Position numbers and translations under genes: made by a program | Origin: Symbiodinium microadriaticum | Taxonomy: Eukaryota > Sar > Dinophyceae > Suessiales > Symbiodiniaceae | Reading direction: 5' to 3' | Assembly: GCA_001939145.1 (NCBI GenBank) | Contig: LSRX01000250.1 | Span: 266,728 to 330,727, forward strand | Length of the DNA stretch: 64,000 bases | In this document: positions 1 through 12,107 of the stretch, one piece after another | Layout of the letters: each line of letters starts with the position of its first letter | How positions within the stretch are numbered: the first letter of the stretch is position 1 | Notes under the pieces: model-generated | What the model was told of the DNA's origin: nothing | Seen by the model: only the letters and a program-made list of their open reading frames with translations | Database searches by the model: none

Positions 1-139
1 CCTTGGATCTTCGGCAGCAATGGAGCAAGAGGCGGTCAGACAGACGCCTGACATCAATCGAAGCGAGTCCGTTCGTGTTCACTTAGTTTGTGCGTATGAG
101 AACATCATTAGCACAAAGATGAAGGCCTAAGATATACAT

Positions 140-140
140 A

Positions 141-186
<46 letters not shown>

Positions 187-194
187 TAGATAGA
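140..194. repeat. TA dinucleotide / TAGA microsatellite
   Basis: A run of alternating T and A from about 140 to 183 passes into TAGA units. It is a simple repeat with no associated gene visible. Confidence 0.95.
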
Positions 195-1410
195 AGAATG
201 ACAGCTGGCGGCTTGTGACCTCTTCGTCTTGGGATGTGCCAGCAAGGATGTGCCTGTTTCGTGGATCCCTCCGGTTAGCCTGAGCAGCTTGTCATTCCTG
301 TCATTCTTCGCGAAATCGATGGGGTTCTTAACATTCAGAGATTCTTTGTTTGAGGCCAGTGTAAGGGGGGTGCTAGAGTTTAGGCGTGATGTTCAAGAAA
401 AGACCCCTGCATTCTTCGGACATGTGCAGGGCTGGAGGATGGAACCGGAGCCCTTCCAGGCCCTATCCTTGGTGCCTTTGTGGCTTAGGATATGTTGCTG
501 AGCTGGGAGTCTCAGGCGTCTTTGGGACTACACAAAACACGAGTGTTGGTGTCACGAAACAGCAGAGAGGAAGACGCCTGAAGCTGCTGCTCCTGGAGTA
601 AACATTGGCCGTTCTGTACGTCTGACTTTGACGGCCGTGATTCCGGCCAACTGCGCCTGTCTGTGTGACTGCTGCTTCCTTGCAGGATCTTAGTGTGCAG
701 CTGGATGCCACAGGAGCCACGGCAGAAAGCTTCAAATTGGAGGGGCGCTTTGGGTCCTGAGTCTAGCAGGTCAGTTCACTTGAGCGGGGTCTCCTGATGC
801 TGATCTTGCTGGCGACGGATGCAGCAAGCCATAAGGACGACTGGTGCCAAGATGATACCCGACCCTACGAGACTTATGCACCTCCAACCCCACAGCCAAA
901 GAAAGGCTCTGAGAGCGGACCAGTGACCCGGGGACAACTTGAGCTATCTGTTTTGGGAGGAAGTACCCGGAAGTGGATGCCTGCTTTGAGTCGACAGAGC
1001 CCGGCCTCTACTTTGCAGGCCGGGCCCCGCCTTTGGAATGTTTTTATCTTCGGTGTGTGTGTGTGTGTGTGTGTGTGTTTTCCACTGGTTTTCTGAAGGA
1101 AAGGAGAGTCTCCCAAGTCAGGCACTGTTACACACGGCTTCGACAAGAAGCGGTTCGGCAGTGCGGGTGGCTTCATCCACGGCTTCCGCTACACAGCCTC
1201 GAAGCAGCATCTTTCACGTGCATTGGGCGTCTTCTCGTTGATGTGAGAAGAAGTTGCATGTCTTGACGTCGATTGAGGGGACGTGCAGTGTCATGACTGC
1301 GATTACATTGCGATGGGGGGTTCGATCTGCCACTGAGTGGCCGCTGCTTGCTCCGTCTTTTTACATGTAGTTGAGAGTAGGAGATTTGTTGGCATCATCG
1401 TGCAAACATT
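195..1410. other. No gene recognised; contains a GT microsatellite
   Basis: Only short overlapping frames occur here and none shows a recognisable domain or convincing codon bias. A GT run occupies 1052-1079. The stretch is best read as intergenic or intronic. Confidence 0.6.
1052..1079. repeat. GT dinucleotide microsatellite
   Basis: About thirteen uninterrupted GT units are visible. Confidence 0.95.
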
Positions 1411-1788
1411 TCAAGGCTGAGATGGCGCAAACGTTTTTCGGCTAAGCTCATGCCACACAACACTTTCCGGCCTCTTTTGCCAGCCTTGGAACAATTGTCG
1501 AACGGACCCGCTGGCGACTATGCGTGTGCGGCCAGAAGCCCTAAACGCTTCAACTTGCAACCCTGCATCCTGCTGCATTAGGCGAAGACGCTGTTTCGCT
1601 GCCTGATGCACCAGTTCGAAGGAAGGCGGGACACTTTGGGCCCGAGCGTGCCAACTGAAAGCTCTGGAGAGCAGCGCGGTGTAAGACGGTTCTGGCGAGG
1701 CAAGGCCCGAACTGGTATCAGGTCGACTTAGTCCAGGAAGCGTCAACCCTAACGAAGCGATGCAAAACCCTGAAGGCCTTTCTGGCAT
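1411..1788 (-). CDS. Unrecognised ORF, about 126 aa
   Basis: This minus-strand frame is open for about 126 codons from an ATG at 1788. The second half (VHQAAKQRLRLMQQDAG followed by a basic stretch ending QGWQKRPESVVW) looks more protein-like than the first. No signal peptide, cysteine pattern or known family is visible. It may be an internal exon and not a complete gene, or a chance frame in GC-richer DNA. Neighbouring sequence gives no further support. Confidence 0.2.
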   Translation of the reverse strand: MPERPSGFCIASLGLTLPGLSRPDTSSGLASPEPSYTALLSRAFSWHARAQSVPPSFELVHQAAKQRLRLMQQDAGLQVEAFRASGRTRIVASGSVRQLFQGWQKRPESVVWHELSRKTFAPSQP

Positions 1789-2267
1789 GATAGCCAACAC
1801 CACTACGACTGGCCTGGTCCGGGTGCCGAAGCCACTGCTTGTGAGGCCTGGGAGCTTGGAAACTGATGGGTTAAGGAGAGGGGCAGGGCTGCGTGATCAG
1901 ATGAGCACTCGACATGGAGAGGGCAAGAGGTTTTGGAGGGGAGCGAGTCATTGACAGCCATGCTTCCTAGGGCTGCCGAGTAACTTGGGATGACGACTTG
2001 GCAAAGCGGGGTTTCTGCACGCTGTGCCGGTGATTGGATCAAGGAATTGAGGCCTGATTTCCCAATGCCCAGGCTCAAACTCAGAGGAGCCGTGCCCAAG
2101 TTTCGCCTCGCATGGCTTAGCCTATACCCGTCTCTGAGAAGCTAGAGACCTCGAAACACAACCCAGGCCCAATTAGACCTCACAGGGTCCGTTTACCCTA
2201 GAAGCCGGGAGGTCGGTCAAGAACCGGCAGCTACAGGGACCAAGAGCATCCAGCGGCTCCGCAGGAT

Positions 2268-2292
2268 TGTGTGTGTGTGTGTGTGTGTGTGG
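2268..2292. repeat. GT dinucleotide microsatellite
   Basis: About eleven GT units run into a short G tract. Confidence 0.95.
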
Positions 2293-2798
2293 GGGTGCTA
2301 GGGGACCGGAAGAGTCCGCCGAAAGCTGATGAGGGAAGCACAGGCCTGCTGGCAGGCACCACGAGTTTTGATTCTTCAGAGAAGACCACAGTAAAGCTCT
2401 CTTCTGCAGAGGTGGAACGAAGGGGTGAAGCTCGAAGCCTGTCTTTCGCGCCTTGAGATGGGAGGAATCTTTCAGCAGTTTCCGTGGCAAGCTCATGCGA
2501 GAGCCTGCAGGGATTGACACTGGCTGTGCTTTTTGTCGCGTGAGGAGCCTGGAGACGACTCCGCACTGGAATCGGCTGCTCACGCGGCTCAACGAAGCAT
2601 CCGGGCCCTACCAGATGTCCTGCGGGGCCCTGGTGGCTTTGCTAGCACTCCTCTGTGTGCCTCATACTTCGTCGATGGCCCGCCGAGACGGAGACACTTC
2701 TGGGGGACCCTAAGCAGGTTGTAGGCTGCTGTGCGCTTTGATCCAGGGATCAAGCAAGCCTTACAGTCTTTCAGAAACACACGACGCATTGTCTGCAG

Positions 2799-2879
2799 GT
2801 GGATGGGCTGGTCTATGATCGGCAGCAGCTTCGGGTCACGTGTCTTGTTCGCCTGCGGATTGGAAGTCTGTTTCTGGAG
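2799..2879 (+). CDS. Candidate internal exon of an unrecognised gene
   Basis: The segment follows a CTGCAG acceptor and ends before a GT donor. It is 27 codons long and reads VDGLVYDRQQLRVTCLVRLR followed by IGSLFLE, with no stop and a codon choice that looks coding. A further exon candidate on the same strand lies at 3164-3242, and an open stretch with ERVRMLCAAAQAEFRQYPRL-like residues at 3340-3465 may also belong. No family is recognised. This is a guess from exon-like features only. Confidence 0.3.
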
Positions 2880-3163
2880 GTGCCAGGGCCGAAGACCCCT
2901 TATTGTTGTGCGGCTGCTCGGCAGTGGGTTGGCGAGCAGAACCCCCAACACTCTCTTGTCCTGAAGGGTTCGTCAAATCTTGATCGCCGCGGATTTCGGA
3001 GGAAGGCTTCGGAGGTAAGAAGGCTGTAGAAGAGAGATGACACGAAGAGTCCGAGTAGATGGGCGGTATTCGGCGTTCTTGACGTGTACGCCTGTTGTTC
3101 GCTGTATACTGCTCATACCAGACAGCAATGTCGAGCTTGACGCAGCGTATTGCATTGCATTAG

Positions 3164-3242
3164 GTACTACCAGGACATCCCCATAGACCTGTTCGAGGCA
3201 GCTGCTGCCATGGCGATGAATTTGGGGCTTGCTGTAGAATGA
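3164..3242 (+). CDS. Candidate terminal exon, 25 codons
   Basis: A TTAG acceptor at 3160-3163 precedes an open reading of about 25 codons (YYQDIPIDLFEAAAAMAMNL, then GLAVE) that ends at a TGA. Acidic and alanine-rich helical residues and a proper stop make it a plausible gene end on the plus strand, perhaps with the exon at 2799-2879. No domain is recognised. Confidence 0.3.
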
Positions 3243-4790
3243 AGGCATCAAGCTATGCCTCCGACATGCGCCTGCGACGAGGTCGCAAGATGCCGTGAAA
3301 CGGGTGCCACAAAGGAAACACCGGGAGTCGCACTAAGGCTTGAGAGGGTTAGGATGCTGTGTGCAGCTGCACAGGCGGAGTTCCGGCAATACCCTCGCCT
3401 GTACTTCCAGTTCCGCTACGGCAAAAGCAGCTACCTGCAACGGTCAGGCGCGGCTGTGACCAGTAGGTGAGGCTTCAGAAACAGGCATGAGACAAGCATT
3501 AAGATTTCACGCTACTCAACCTGCCATCCCCTCCAAGAGCTTGCAGCCCCATGCTGTCGTCTCGAATCTCAAGATACAACCCAAGAGCTTCAAAGCACCG
3601 AGTACTCTGCTGCTTGAAGCTGCCTCGGGTGTGATTTCGAGTGGACATGAAAGACCAACAGCTGCAAAGCTTCCTCCCCAGTCGATCCTAGTCTGCCATC
3701 ACAACCAGAGCGGCATTTCACACAAATAGAGTGAAGCCTCCAGAGAGACAGCCAGAGCCGCTCGGAGTGAGAGGTGCAGTAGTTACAAATCGCAGGGTTC
3801 TCCATTCAGTACGATTCGATAATACGATGTTTCAAGATAGCGAGGGCGCCTTCCGCACATTTGATCGCAGACTTTTTGCGAACCCGGCTGGTGGCGCACA
3901 AGTCGTCCTTCCTCCATCCGGTTCTCTTCTATTTGCAACTCGGCTCGGTGGCTGGACGCAGCCCATATATGATATATTATGTAGCATGTAGTACATATAT
4001 ATGTAGTACAATGCAGTATATAGTACATAGTATCCGGCCGATGCACAGTGCACTCCATCTTTCTCCACTGGACATCCGACGTTGTACCCTGACAGGCTCA
4101 TGTGGAGTTTGACTTTGATGTGCGGTCGTAAGAGCGGTGGATGTTGGTTTCAGACCACGTTGAGATCACGTGGACCGACTGTCGTCTCTTTGTCCCCAAC
4201 AGATCCGTGCGCCCGCAAGTCCCCCATCCACAAGCACCTGCCACGCCCATCTGAGCCAAAGCCGCTCGGCCTGAACGTTTTACGAAGCCGATCCCCACAA
4301 AGATCCCAGGATGCCTAACAAGAGCGCGGAGAATCCGAGCCACTCCTCGCGCCTGCACTTAGTCGAGGAGCGCAGCGACTTGAAAATGCCCCACCTTTCC
4401 TGCAAGAAAAAGCAGTCTTTTCTTAGACCAGCATACTACCGTACTGGCGCATGGGATTATCAGGTTACATCATTATGACAGTCGGAGTACATGAGCCTGA
4501 GCCATCTTGTCATGTATTCTTTACAAACCAAAGTGAACTGGCTCGCTGCTGCCAGGATCGGTGGACTGACTGGGCTGGTCGCGAAGAGGTGCAGGGGTCC
4601 TGGGAACTTGGAGCATGCTAAAGCACAGTCCGACCAAAAAAGCTCTCCGGTGCGCTCCACATGTGTGCGTGCGCGAGCAACTGCATGTGCGTGCGCGGGT
4701 GTGCCGGAAGAACTCAGAGGATGTGTTTGTTTGTCCATGGCGGGCTGCTCAGATTTGGTAAGTAGCAGACCAACCTGGAGGCATCTTGCA
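3243..4790. other. No gene confidently recognised
   Basis: Short frames only. The segment 3968-4030 is AT-rich and carries a small inverted repeat around GTACATATATATGTAG. Nothing else stands out. Confidence 0.5.
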
Positions 4791-4799
4791 GGTAGGTAA

Positions 4800-5060
4800 G
4801 TGCCCAGAAACTGCAGAAGTTAGAGAAGACGGAACCTTCCCTGAGGACGAAACCGTGTAGGATTTCGATATACACCAGCGGTGCACAGGTATTGGCAGTC
4901 CATAACTTCTTGTCCGAGGTGGAAAAATCCATTTGGCAGGACGTGGCACGGGGATTTGAGTTGGAGGGCTCGGAGTTGGGGTTGCAGCTCGAGTTGCAGC
5001 TACTGTCAATAGTGAAAGAACGCCAGAGGACAAAACAAGTTGCAATCTGTCCCACCTCCA
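4800..5060 (-). CDS. Candidate exon, cysteine-containing, unrecognised
   Basis: One minus-strand frame reads through about 85 codons with residues such as SSCNSSCNPNSEPSNSNPR, then a second part with CQMDFSTSDKKLWTANTC. The amino-acid mix is more protein-like than in the other frames here, and the paired cysteines suggest an extracellular protein. No start codon is visible, so it would have to be an internal exon. The next candidate upstream on the same strand is at 5214-5585. Confidence 0.25.
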
Positions 5061-5213
5061 GAAAGCCTTGAGCACGTGACGCTCCCACCTGAAAAGTTTC
5101 CTGTGACTTCGTGCACAGGTTTTAGTACTGTGATAGCAGTGCGATAAATGAGTGATTCTGTATGAATGCTCGGTTTTCAACCAAAATGATAGTTGGAGTA
5201 CGTCATCATGTCT

Positions 5214-5585
5214 CTAGAAATTCACTGTGCTTCCCATGCAGGGCGCACCCAGCGGCCAGAAGTAGAGCAATTTGTGATCGTTAGTGCTCCGACATTGAAG
5301 TTGCATCCTGACTGTCTTCTTAAAGGTTGATTCTGTGGCTTCCCAGGGCTCGTAGATCCATTGGCCTTCCTGCAGCGATTGCGTGTCGGGTCGGTCTCCA
5401 GGATGTGAAGCCACCGAAGTTCCACGAAGGCACCGCAGTGTTTCTTTGGTGGCTGGTGTAAATCGCAGACCTCGAAGTTGTTCTAGTCCCCAGAACCTCG
5501 GGCGAGACAGTAGAGAAGAGCGACAGCTAGACGGCACAAAGCAAGCTGGCTGCTTGTCGAGAAATGGATTAGTTGGAGCCAGCAA
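5214..5585 (-). CDS. Candidate exon or gene end, unrecognised, about 120 aa
   Basis: A long minus-strand frame ends at a stop at 5214. Its C-terminal half (GDRPDTQSLQEGQWIYEPWE and then STFKKTVRMQLQC) has a balanced composition typical of globular protein. There is no ATG near the 5' end, so it would be an exon joined to something upstream. No family is recognised. It may share a gene with the candidate at 4800-5060. Confidence 0.25.
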   Translation of the reverse strand: MLAPTNPFLDKQPACFVPSSCRSSLLSRPRFWGLEQLRGLRFTPATKETLRCLRGTSVASHPGDRPDTQSLQEGQWIYEPWEATESTFKKTVRMQLQCRSTNDHKLLYFWPLGAPCMGSTVNF

Positions 5586-6177
5586 AGCAAATCTCGACCG
5601 TTGCAGGCATCGACAATCTCAACCTCACGTGCAACCATTTCGAAGCCGCAGAGGACGAGGAAGAAGATTACGAGAAGTAGCAGGCGATGGGGGTTTCTGA
5701 TCAGTCTGGCAAGATTTGTCTCTCTTCCTGATGTCTCCTGGTGTCTTTTCATGTTTTAGTCTGCAGTTTGCTTGTCGTTTCGTCATACCCTGTCCGAGAA
5801 CTGCGTGGAGAGAGGCGCCATGAGGTGCCCTTGGAAGCCGACGGATTTGTCTCACCTTATGTGCCATCTTGCGCTCCGTGCTGTATCCCCCTGTCCCTCT
5901 TGTCTCTTCATCAAAGTCTTGGCGGTAATCTTAAGCCCCGAATGTTCTATTCCTGAGGGTGAGGCCGTGGAACCTTCGAGAATTTGCAGGCATCAGGCGC
6001 ACAAGTTGTATTTCATGAGGTGTTCGACACGCCATATGGCACGGAAAAAGTGCGGAAATTATTGAAAGGACGCAGTAAATTCTTTGCAAGCTTCGCTGTA
6101 AGTGACGCGACCCCTGGCCCTATACGTCGGCTCAAGCCGACTCCAGCAGCTGTTGTAACTGTTTTAATTTTGGAGCA

Positions 6178-8219
6178 ATGACTTCATTGACTTCATTCTT
6201 GTCGCTTGTGGTCGTCTTGCGCCTTGTCCCCGTCACTGGCTACAAGCTGGTTCACAGTGAAGCATCTGAGACGCAGAAGCCCAGCATCTGCAGCCCTCAG
6301 TTAGAGCCAACGCCGTGCGAAACGATCCTGCAGGAGGTCACGTGTGACCTGGTCGGCTGCCTGCCCGGGGATCGATCACCCCTTGGGAGCGACGCACAAC
6401 CAGGAGACGTTCGGGTCGCGCTGTGCTGAGGAGTGCACCACCAAAGTTTCGCTTTCCGGCCTGGACTTCAAAGACCCGAAGCTTGAGACCGCGGGGCAGC
6501 ACACGAAGTGTTTCTTGGACATGATCGACAAGGCAGAACAGGCCGGCGACACAATGGCTGTCGAGACACTGACAACGCTCATGCTCGGCGAGGCCGACAA
6601 TGATGCCACTCAGGTGGCGACCCTTCACGAGTTGCAAATGGAGACCATGAACTCCCAGATTCTCGCCGCCAAAGAGGACGCCGCGCAATGGGCCCAGGAA
6701 GCTTGCGCAAGACCGAGCATGAGATGGACCAGATTGGGCATGAGGAGTTCAAGATGGACAAGAAGTGCAGGCCAGAGAATATCAACATCGACTACTTTGT
6801 GAACAGGCTGAAGGTGAAAAATGGATCTGCCGCTTGTGGCAGCTCCCTGCTGCAGACTGCGCACCAGGATGTGGCAGATCGGCTCTCGATTACGCTGAAC
6901 CGCCACGCCCAGCATGTGCTGGCCCTGCACACGCACGAAAACCAGCTCGGCCACCTTTTTCTGCAACAGATCCAAGCGGCTACCAGTGGCGACCTCGAGG
7001 ATACCGCCGTCGGCAATTTCTATGAGAAGTTCGTGGAAGCCACAACGGGCAACCTCACGTCGGAGCAGCGTGCTCGGCTCAAGCATTTGGACCAGGACCT
7101 GCACTGGAAAAAGGTGCGATCCACGGCGCCCTGCGATGTGTCGCGGACTACAGGCAGTGCATCTGCGATGGTGCGGAGCCTGTCTTGGTGTGCAGGATGC
7201 GGCATCGCCATGCCGCCGAGGCTCACCACCGGGAGATGAAAAAAAAACCGTGACGGCTGCGCTGGCCAAGGGATCCAGCCCAAATCAAGGCTAAGGAGGA
7301 GGCTGCAGTGGAGGCCGAGGAAGAGGCCGCCATGCAGGAGTTTGCGGGCTCTGAGGGTGCCCTCGTTGACAGCTCTGCCCGCGGCTACCACAAATACACT
7401 GGCTTCACCCTAGGTCCATGTCACAAGGCACCGGTCCGATCTGCCTCGTCTTTCCTCCTCCACCGGGCCTTATAAGCACAAAGGACGGCTTGTATGAGGA
7501 GGCCAAGAGTGCCGTCGGTATCTTGGCTGGTGGAGACTGCAAAACTACAAAAACAAACGGCGTGAAGTTCCGTGCCTCAGTGCTGACATGATCACCTGCA
7601 TTGGCGTGAAGCCGGCAGACCCGCTCAAGTTGAAGTTCAGCATTGGTGCGGCAATCGAGGAGGACTGTGGCCAAGGCCTGGATGGAACCATTGCCACGTT
7701 CAGGGTGAACTTGAAGCTTCTGTTGTGCCTGGGCATCCCCGGCATCTCTCACAAGCTCCAGCTGTTCAACGCCGATTGTATGGACCTGGCAGGCGTGAAG
7801 TATTCTCCTTTCATTGGCAGGCTGACGGTTGGAGATGTATATCGGGTCACAGGGGAGGCCCGGTTCAAGTTCAACTCAATTTTGTCGTCCGCGATCTGAC
7901 CAAAAGCCGTCACCGAGTACTGCAACATCAAGCACATTTCCTGGGCTAACGGGGGGTGGCGTTCGGTCTACATTGAGTGTACATGGCTTCGAAGCGCCAC
8001 GAGGAGAAAAGCCGTAGCTTCCCCAAGTGTCCGTCCTTCCATGTGAGCACGAAGGAACAGGAGTGCATCGACTGGCTCGATGACCAGTGCGGGGCACATA
8101 AGGAGCTCAAGGTCGTCATTGACGAAATGTACCATGAGGCATATGACTGCTGGTGGGACTGGTGCTCCTACAGGTGCAAGTGGAGGAACGACGCGACCCA
8201 CGATTGGAACGTCCGCTGA
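6178..8219 (+). pseudogene. Intronless, frame-broken relic of a secreted protein gene
   Basis: From an ATG at 6178 the first 20 or so residues (FLSLVVVLRLVPVTG core) look like a signal peptide, followed by a cysteine-bearing domain. The apparent reading frame then moves between all three plus frames: near 6365-6372, near 6690-6710, near 7110-7130, near 7240-7290, in 7430-7600, near 7900 and near 7980. Coding-like stretches continue to a TGA at 8217-8219. Recognisable blocks include a Cys-rich N-terminal part, a helical middle (6480-7110) and a C-terminal part with tryptophans and cysteines (8080-8200). No AG/GT-bounded introns are needed to join the blocks, so it resembles a decayed processed copy. 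I do not recognise the protein family. Sequencing indels are an alternative but are unlikely to be this dense. Confidence 0.5.
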
Positions 8220-8870
8220 GCTCCCTTCAAGATTCTAGAACTGGTGGAAAGGAGAAAGGCGTGCAATTTTTTGCTGCCGACCACCCTTCCGTCGGGCAGC
8301 TTCAAACGACGGTCTGGCTCTGCTTCTGCGTCAGGCTACTGACAAAGTAGACGCGTGCCTCGTGTACAGGTTGAGGCTTGACTTGAGTGAACGCGCTGGC
8401 ATAGTGCCGGGGTTGAACAAGTTTCGGTCAATGTAGTTGCCCACCTTGCAACGTCTTGGCATCGTCGTTAAGTTGGTAGTGCTGTTTCACCTTGATTTAC
8501 TAGGTTTGTATGATTCGCTCCGGACCGAGGGTGGCTGATGCCATCGACCAGGCCGAACCACGCCAAAAAAATTGCAATTGCTGCTGCTGATGATGATGTC
8601 TGCTATTGCTGCTGCTTCTTCTGCCGCTGCACTGTCGCTGCAACTACTTACTTCTGCTACTGTCGCAGTCTGTGAGTGCTAGCATTGGTAGTAGTCATTG
8701 CTGCAAAAGATCAGGTTCCATTCTCGCCGTGAGCAGTCTCTTTCTCAAGCGGAGCTCCGGTGCTTGCGGCCTTCAGTATTCATCCATTCCCATTAGGTTT
8801 GTCTGATATGCGGCAACAAGAAACGTTGCTAATCCTTGTGCCTTTACACGCATAGAATGAGGCATTGATC
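8220..8870. other. Non-coding transition; short CTG/GCT-rich tract
   Basis: No gene is recognised. An imperfect trinucleotide tract (GCT, GAT, GTC mixtures) lies at 8580-8645. Base composition falls sharply at the right-hand end. Confidence 0.5.
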
Positions 8871-9719
8871 TTACGTGAAATTCGGGTTTGATTCGAAGGG
8901 ACCGAATTGGCATCCATTGATCGAGGCGGATTCCAAAGTTCCACAGCGAACATTCGTCACGACGCGCAACAAAATTGGCTCGGATTGATATACGATCTTT
9001 GAGAAAATCAATTCAATATCGGAATAAAAATTTGGGAGGCCCATGTTTTGCAGGCAAAAGAATATGATTTGAGATCTATTAATTTTTTAAAGCTAATCAT
9101 CTTATATTTCAAAGAGCGAGCTTATAATAAAGGATATGATTCTTTTTCTTGACATTTCATATTACTTGACAAAAGAATCGATATTTATGGGATTAAAAAG
9201 CCTTTAAATTAATATATGATATATGGGTGTCGTATTTTATTTTTGATTATGGGATGTGAATTTCGAGATTGATATATATATTTATTGTTCTTTTGAATAT
9301 CTATATTTTTAAATTTGTAAGATCTAAATTTCTAGGCTAAAATTTCTAGAATATCGATATCTATTTCCTTTCATAAATATTTTAATATTTATAATTATTA
9401 CGATTGTGAAATTTAAAAATTTCATTTTAATTTTATATATTATATTTCTTATATAAAAAATCTGAATATTTAAGTATAATTTAATTAGAGATTTCGAATT
9501 TATAATGTTAAGAACTTAGAACTAAAGAATTTTGTATTATATTTATAATGATAGATATTAATAATATTTTAAAAAATATATTTAATATAGAGTTATTGAA
9601 ATTTTTACCTAGATAAATAAATATCGAAAAATAGATATATAAATATATATATATATATGGTGGCCCCTTTCTTCCCCGGCACTTATATTTGTTTTTATTT
9701 TTTAGGAGTATGAATATTA

Positions 9720-10475
9720 AAATATGGGTACTGGAGGAAGGAGGTTAATAGAAATTCTTGATTGACTAATATTTTCTATGATTTCTAAGAGATAAATTAT
9801 GGACAATATTGGTTTTACCAATATTTCTAATAATTTTCATGATTGTCCGCTCTGACTCACGGGATTTCCCTAAAATTATGGAAATTATTGGGTTTTACTA
9901 ATATTTTCCATGAGCTAATTATGGAAAATGATGGTTTCGCCAATATTTGCAATAATTTCCGTTAAACACAAAATTATGGCTCTGGCTCACGAGATTTCCC
10001 GAAAATCATGGAAATTATTGGTTTTATTAGTAGTTTCCGTAAGCCAATCATGGAAAATGTGGGTTTTACCAAAATTTCCAATAATTCCCGTGATTGTCCG
10101 AATGATGGTTCTGGTTTATGGGGTTTCTCGAAAATCATGGAAATTGTTGGTTTTACCAATATTTTTCGTGAGGTAATTATAGAAAATATTGGTTTTACAA
10201 ATATTTTCCATGATTTTCCAAATTGGTACTCTGGCTCCCGAGGTTTCTCGAAATTCATGGAAATTGTTGGAATTCTTGGTTTTATCAATATTTTCTGTGA
10301 GCTAATCATGAAAAATGTTAGTTTTCTCAACAATTTCCATGAATTCGAATTTATGGCTCTGACTCACGAGGTTTCTCGAAATATATGGAAATTCTTGGAA
10401 TTGTTGGTTTTACCAATATTTTCCGTGAACCAATCTTGGAAATTGTTGGTTTTACCAACACTTTCCATAATATCA
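9720..10475. repeat. Degenerate tandem array, period about 120-130 bp
   Basis: The anchor CTCTGGCTCACGAG-like sequence recurs at 9850, 9980, 10109, 10229 and 10357, giving spacings of 130, 129, 120 and 128 bp. Each unit also has two GGAAATTATTGG...CCAATATTTTCC-like half units containing a small hairpin, [A/G]TTGG-TTTTA-CCAA[T/C]. The clearest hairpin is at 9805-9825, with an 8-bp stem and the TTTTA loop. The long open frames here (plus 10008-10622; minus 9974-10333) arise because the repeat lacks stops in those frames. Confidence 0.85.
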
Positions 10476-12107
10476 AGAGTTTTTGCTTTTGGGAGGAACC
10501 CAAAGAAATTGCTAATGTTCATAATGCTCACCCGCGCCACTTCCAATAACCCCACTGGTGCTCATGATGCTCGTCCGAAATCTGCGATGAACACAGCTTA
10601 TGTACTCATGTTCGCAACATGAGCCGGTAAGGTATTCGCATCCTTGATTAGATTGAGTTATTTGCCCAAGACGAAACTAAGAAATAATCTCTGCTTGACG
10701 ACGTTACTGTGCGAATACCAATTTAGCGATATTTTTCTGTTCATCATGTACAGTATTATACTTCATGGCTACGGTTCGAGACTTTACTATAGGAAGATAA
10801 TTACTGTACAAACATGCCTATTTTGGTGTAATCACACACACTTCCAAAGATACATCTATAAGGTATTTTCTTATGCCATATCTTTCTTGCTGTTTGCATC
10901 GGGAGGCTTTAGTCGTTATGTTTATGCATTTTTGTGTGGCTTTATTTGCTTATAAAGAAGCCCTGTCTCAAAAGACTAGTATTTGCACCAGAATTCTGTC
11001 ATACATATATCATTGTCAACTGATCATCGTTCGGTAGGTGCAAAAATTTTGATATATGTTTTGAAAAGTCTATGAATCCAATAAGTACGCAGGACTTGTA
11101 TTATACGCACAGTTAAAATGAAGTAAACTCAGACTAAATATGTTAAAATGAACTGGACCTTAAAAAAGAAAAGCTGGCAACGTCAACTAATAAACAACGG
11201 AACATACACCCTACACTGTAATGCGCAGCCACGGCATGTCATATTATGTTTGACTTGGAGCACTACCTGTAACAGCCCCAACAGTTTAGAATAAGCAAAC
11301 GTGCTACTTGGTTAACCATTATTCTACCAAGAGGTCTCATAATTAAAGGTGTGAATATTCAACAGGCAGTTAATGGTAGATTTATATATTTATAAACACG
11401 GGACTCAGCAAGTGATGCATTTACTGTATATATGACGCTTGGCTATTGTTAGGTAAAGCTTCTGAAACATATACGAAATACTCTGAATGGATAATCACAG
11501 CAGTAGTTGACACAACGAATCTTGATTTAGAAATGACAAGAAACCGGGATGTATATATTGCTAATCCGGCTAGTGTTGATGAAGTACAATAATAACTAAA
11601 ACAACAGGATCTACGGCAATGGTCAAAACATGTGATAACAACATTGCGAGACGAAATATTGAAGCCACACTTGCTTTGTTTGAGTTCGACATAGAAGAAT
11701 ATGTCGTGTAGTAGTTTAGACATGGCTCAGAAAAGGAACGGAGATCGGATTCCAAAAGCAATGAAAACTATACTTCCAGTAATAATACCTAAACCTACTC
11801 GTATCAAAGCGGGTCACGAACTGCTACAATGGTTGCTATTGACTGCTAATTTGCCAGATACGCATGCATCATTGTGCAGTGGTGCGAAAATTCAAGATAT
11901 TAATAGGTATGATGACACTATCTCACACTGCGGCTTATTCCGTATATGATTATTTTAAGCAATGGACTCACTGACTAGTTCGTGTACCAGGCTGCAAAAC
12001 CCAGCAGCAACACTGACATTGTGTATGAACAAGTGGACGTTGCATGAACGTGTCTGTCTATAAGCTATAACGGCAGCCAACTAAATATAGTCACTATCCA
12101 CTTTGAT

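Noticed and set aside
6126..6145. Possible relict spliced leader (GGCTCAAG) upstream of 6178
   Set aside because: Only the last eight bases match and the stretch is part of a short palindrome (GTCGGCTCAAGCCGAC). It is kept only as a weak hint in a finding.
9974..10622. 204-aa plus-strand and 119-aa minus-strand ORFs
   Set aside because: Both are products of the 120-130 bp tandem array that lacks stops in these frames.
11421..11949. ORFs of 100 and 82 aa in the AT-rich block
   Set aside because: Short, overlapping, without recognisable motifs. Possible remnants of something coding, but not enough to support a call.
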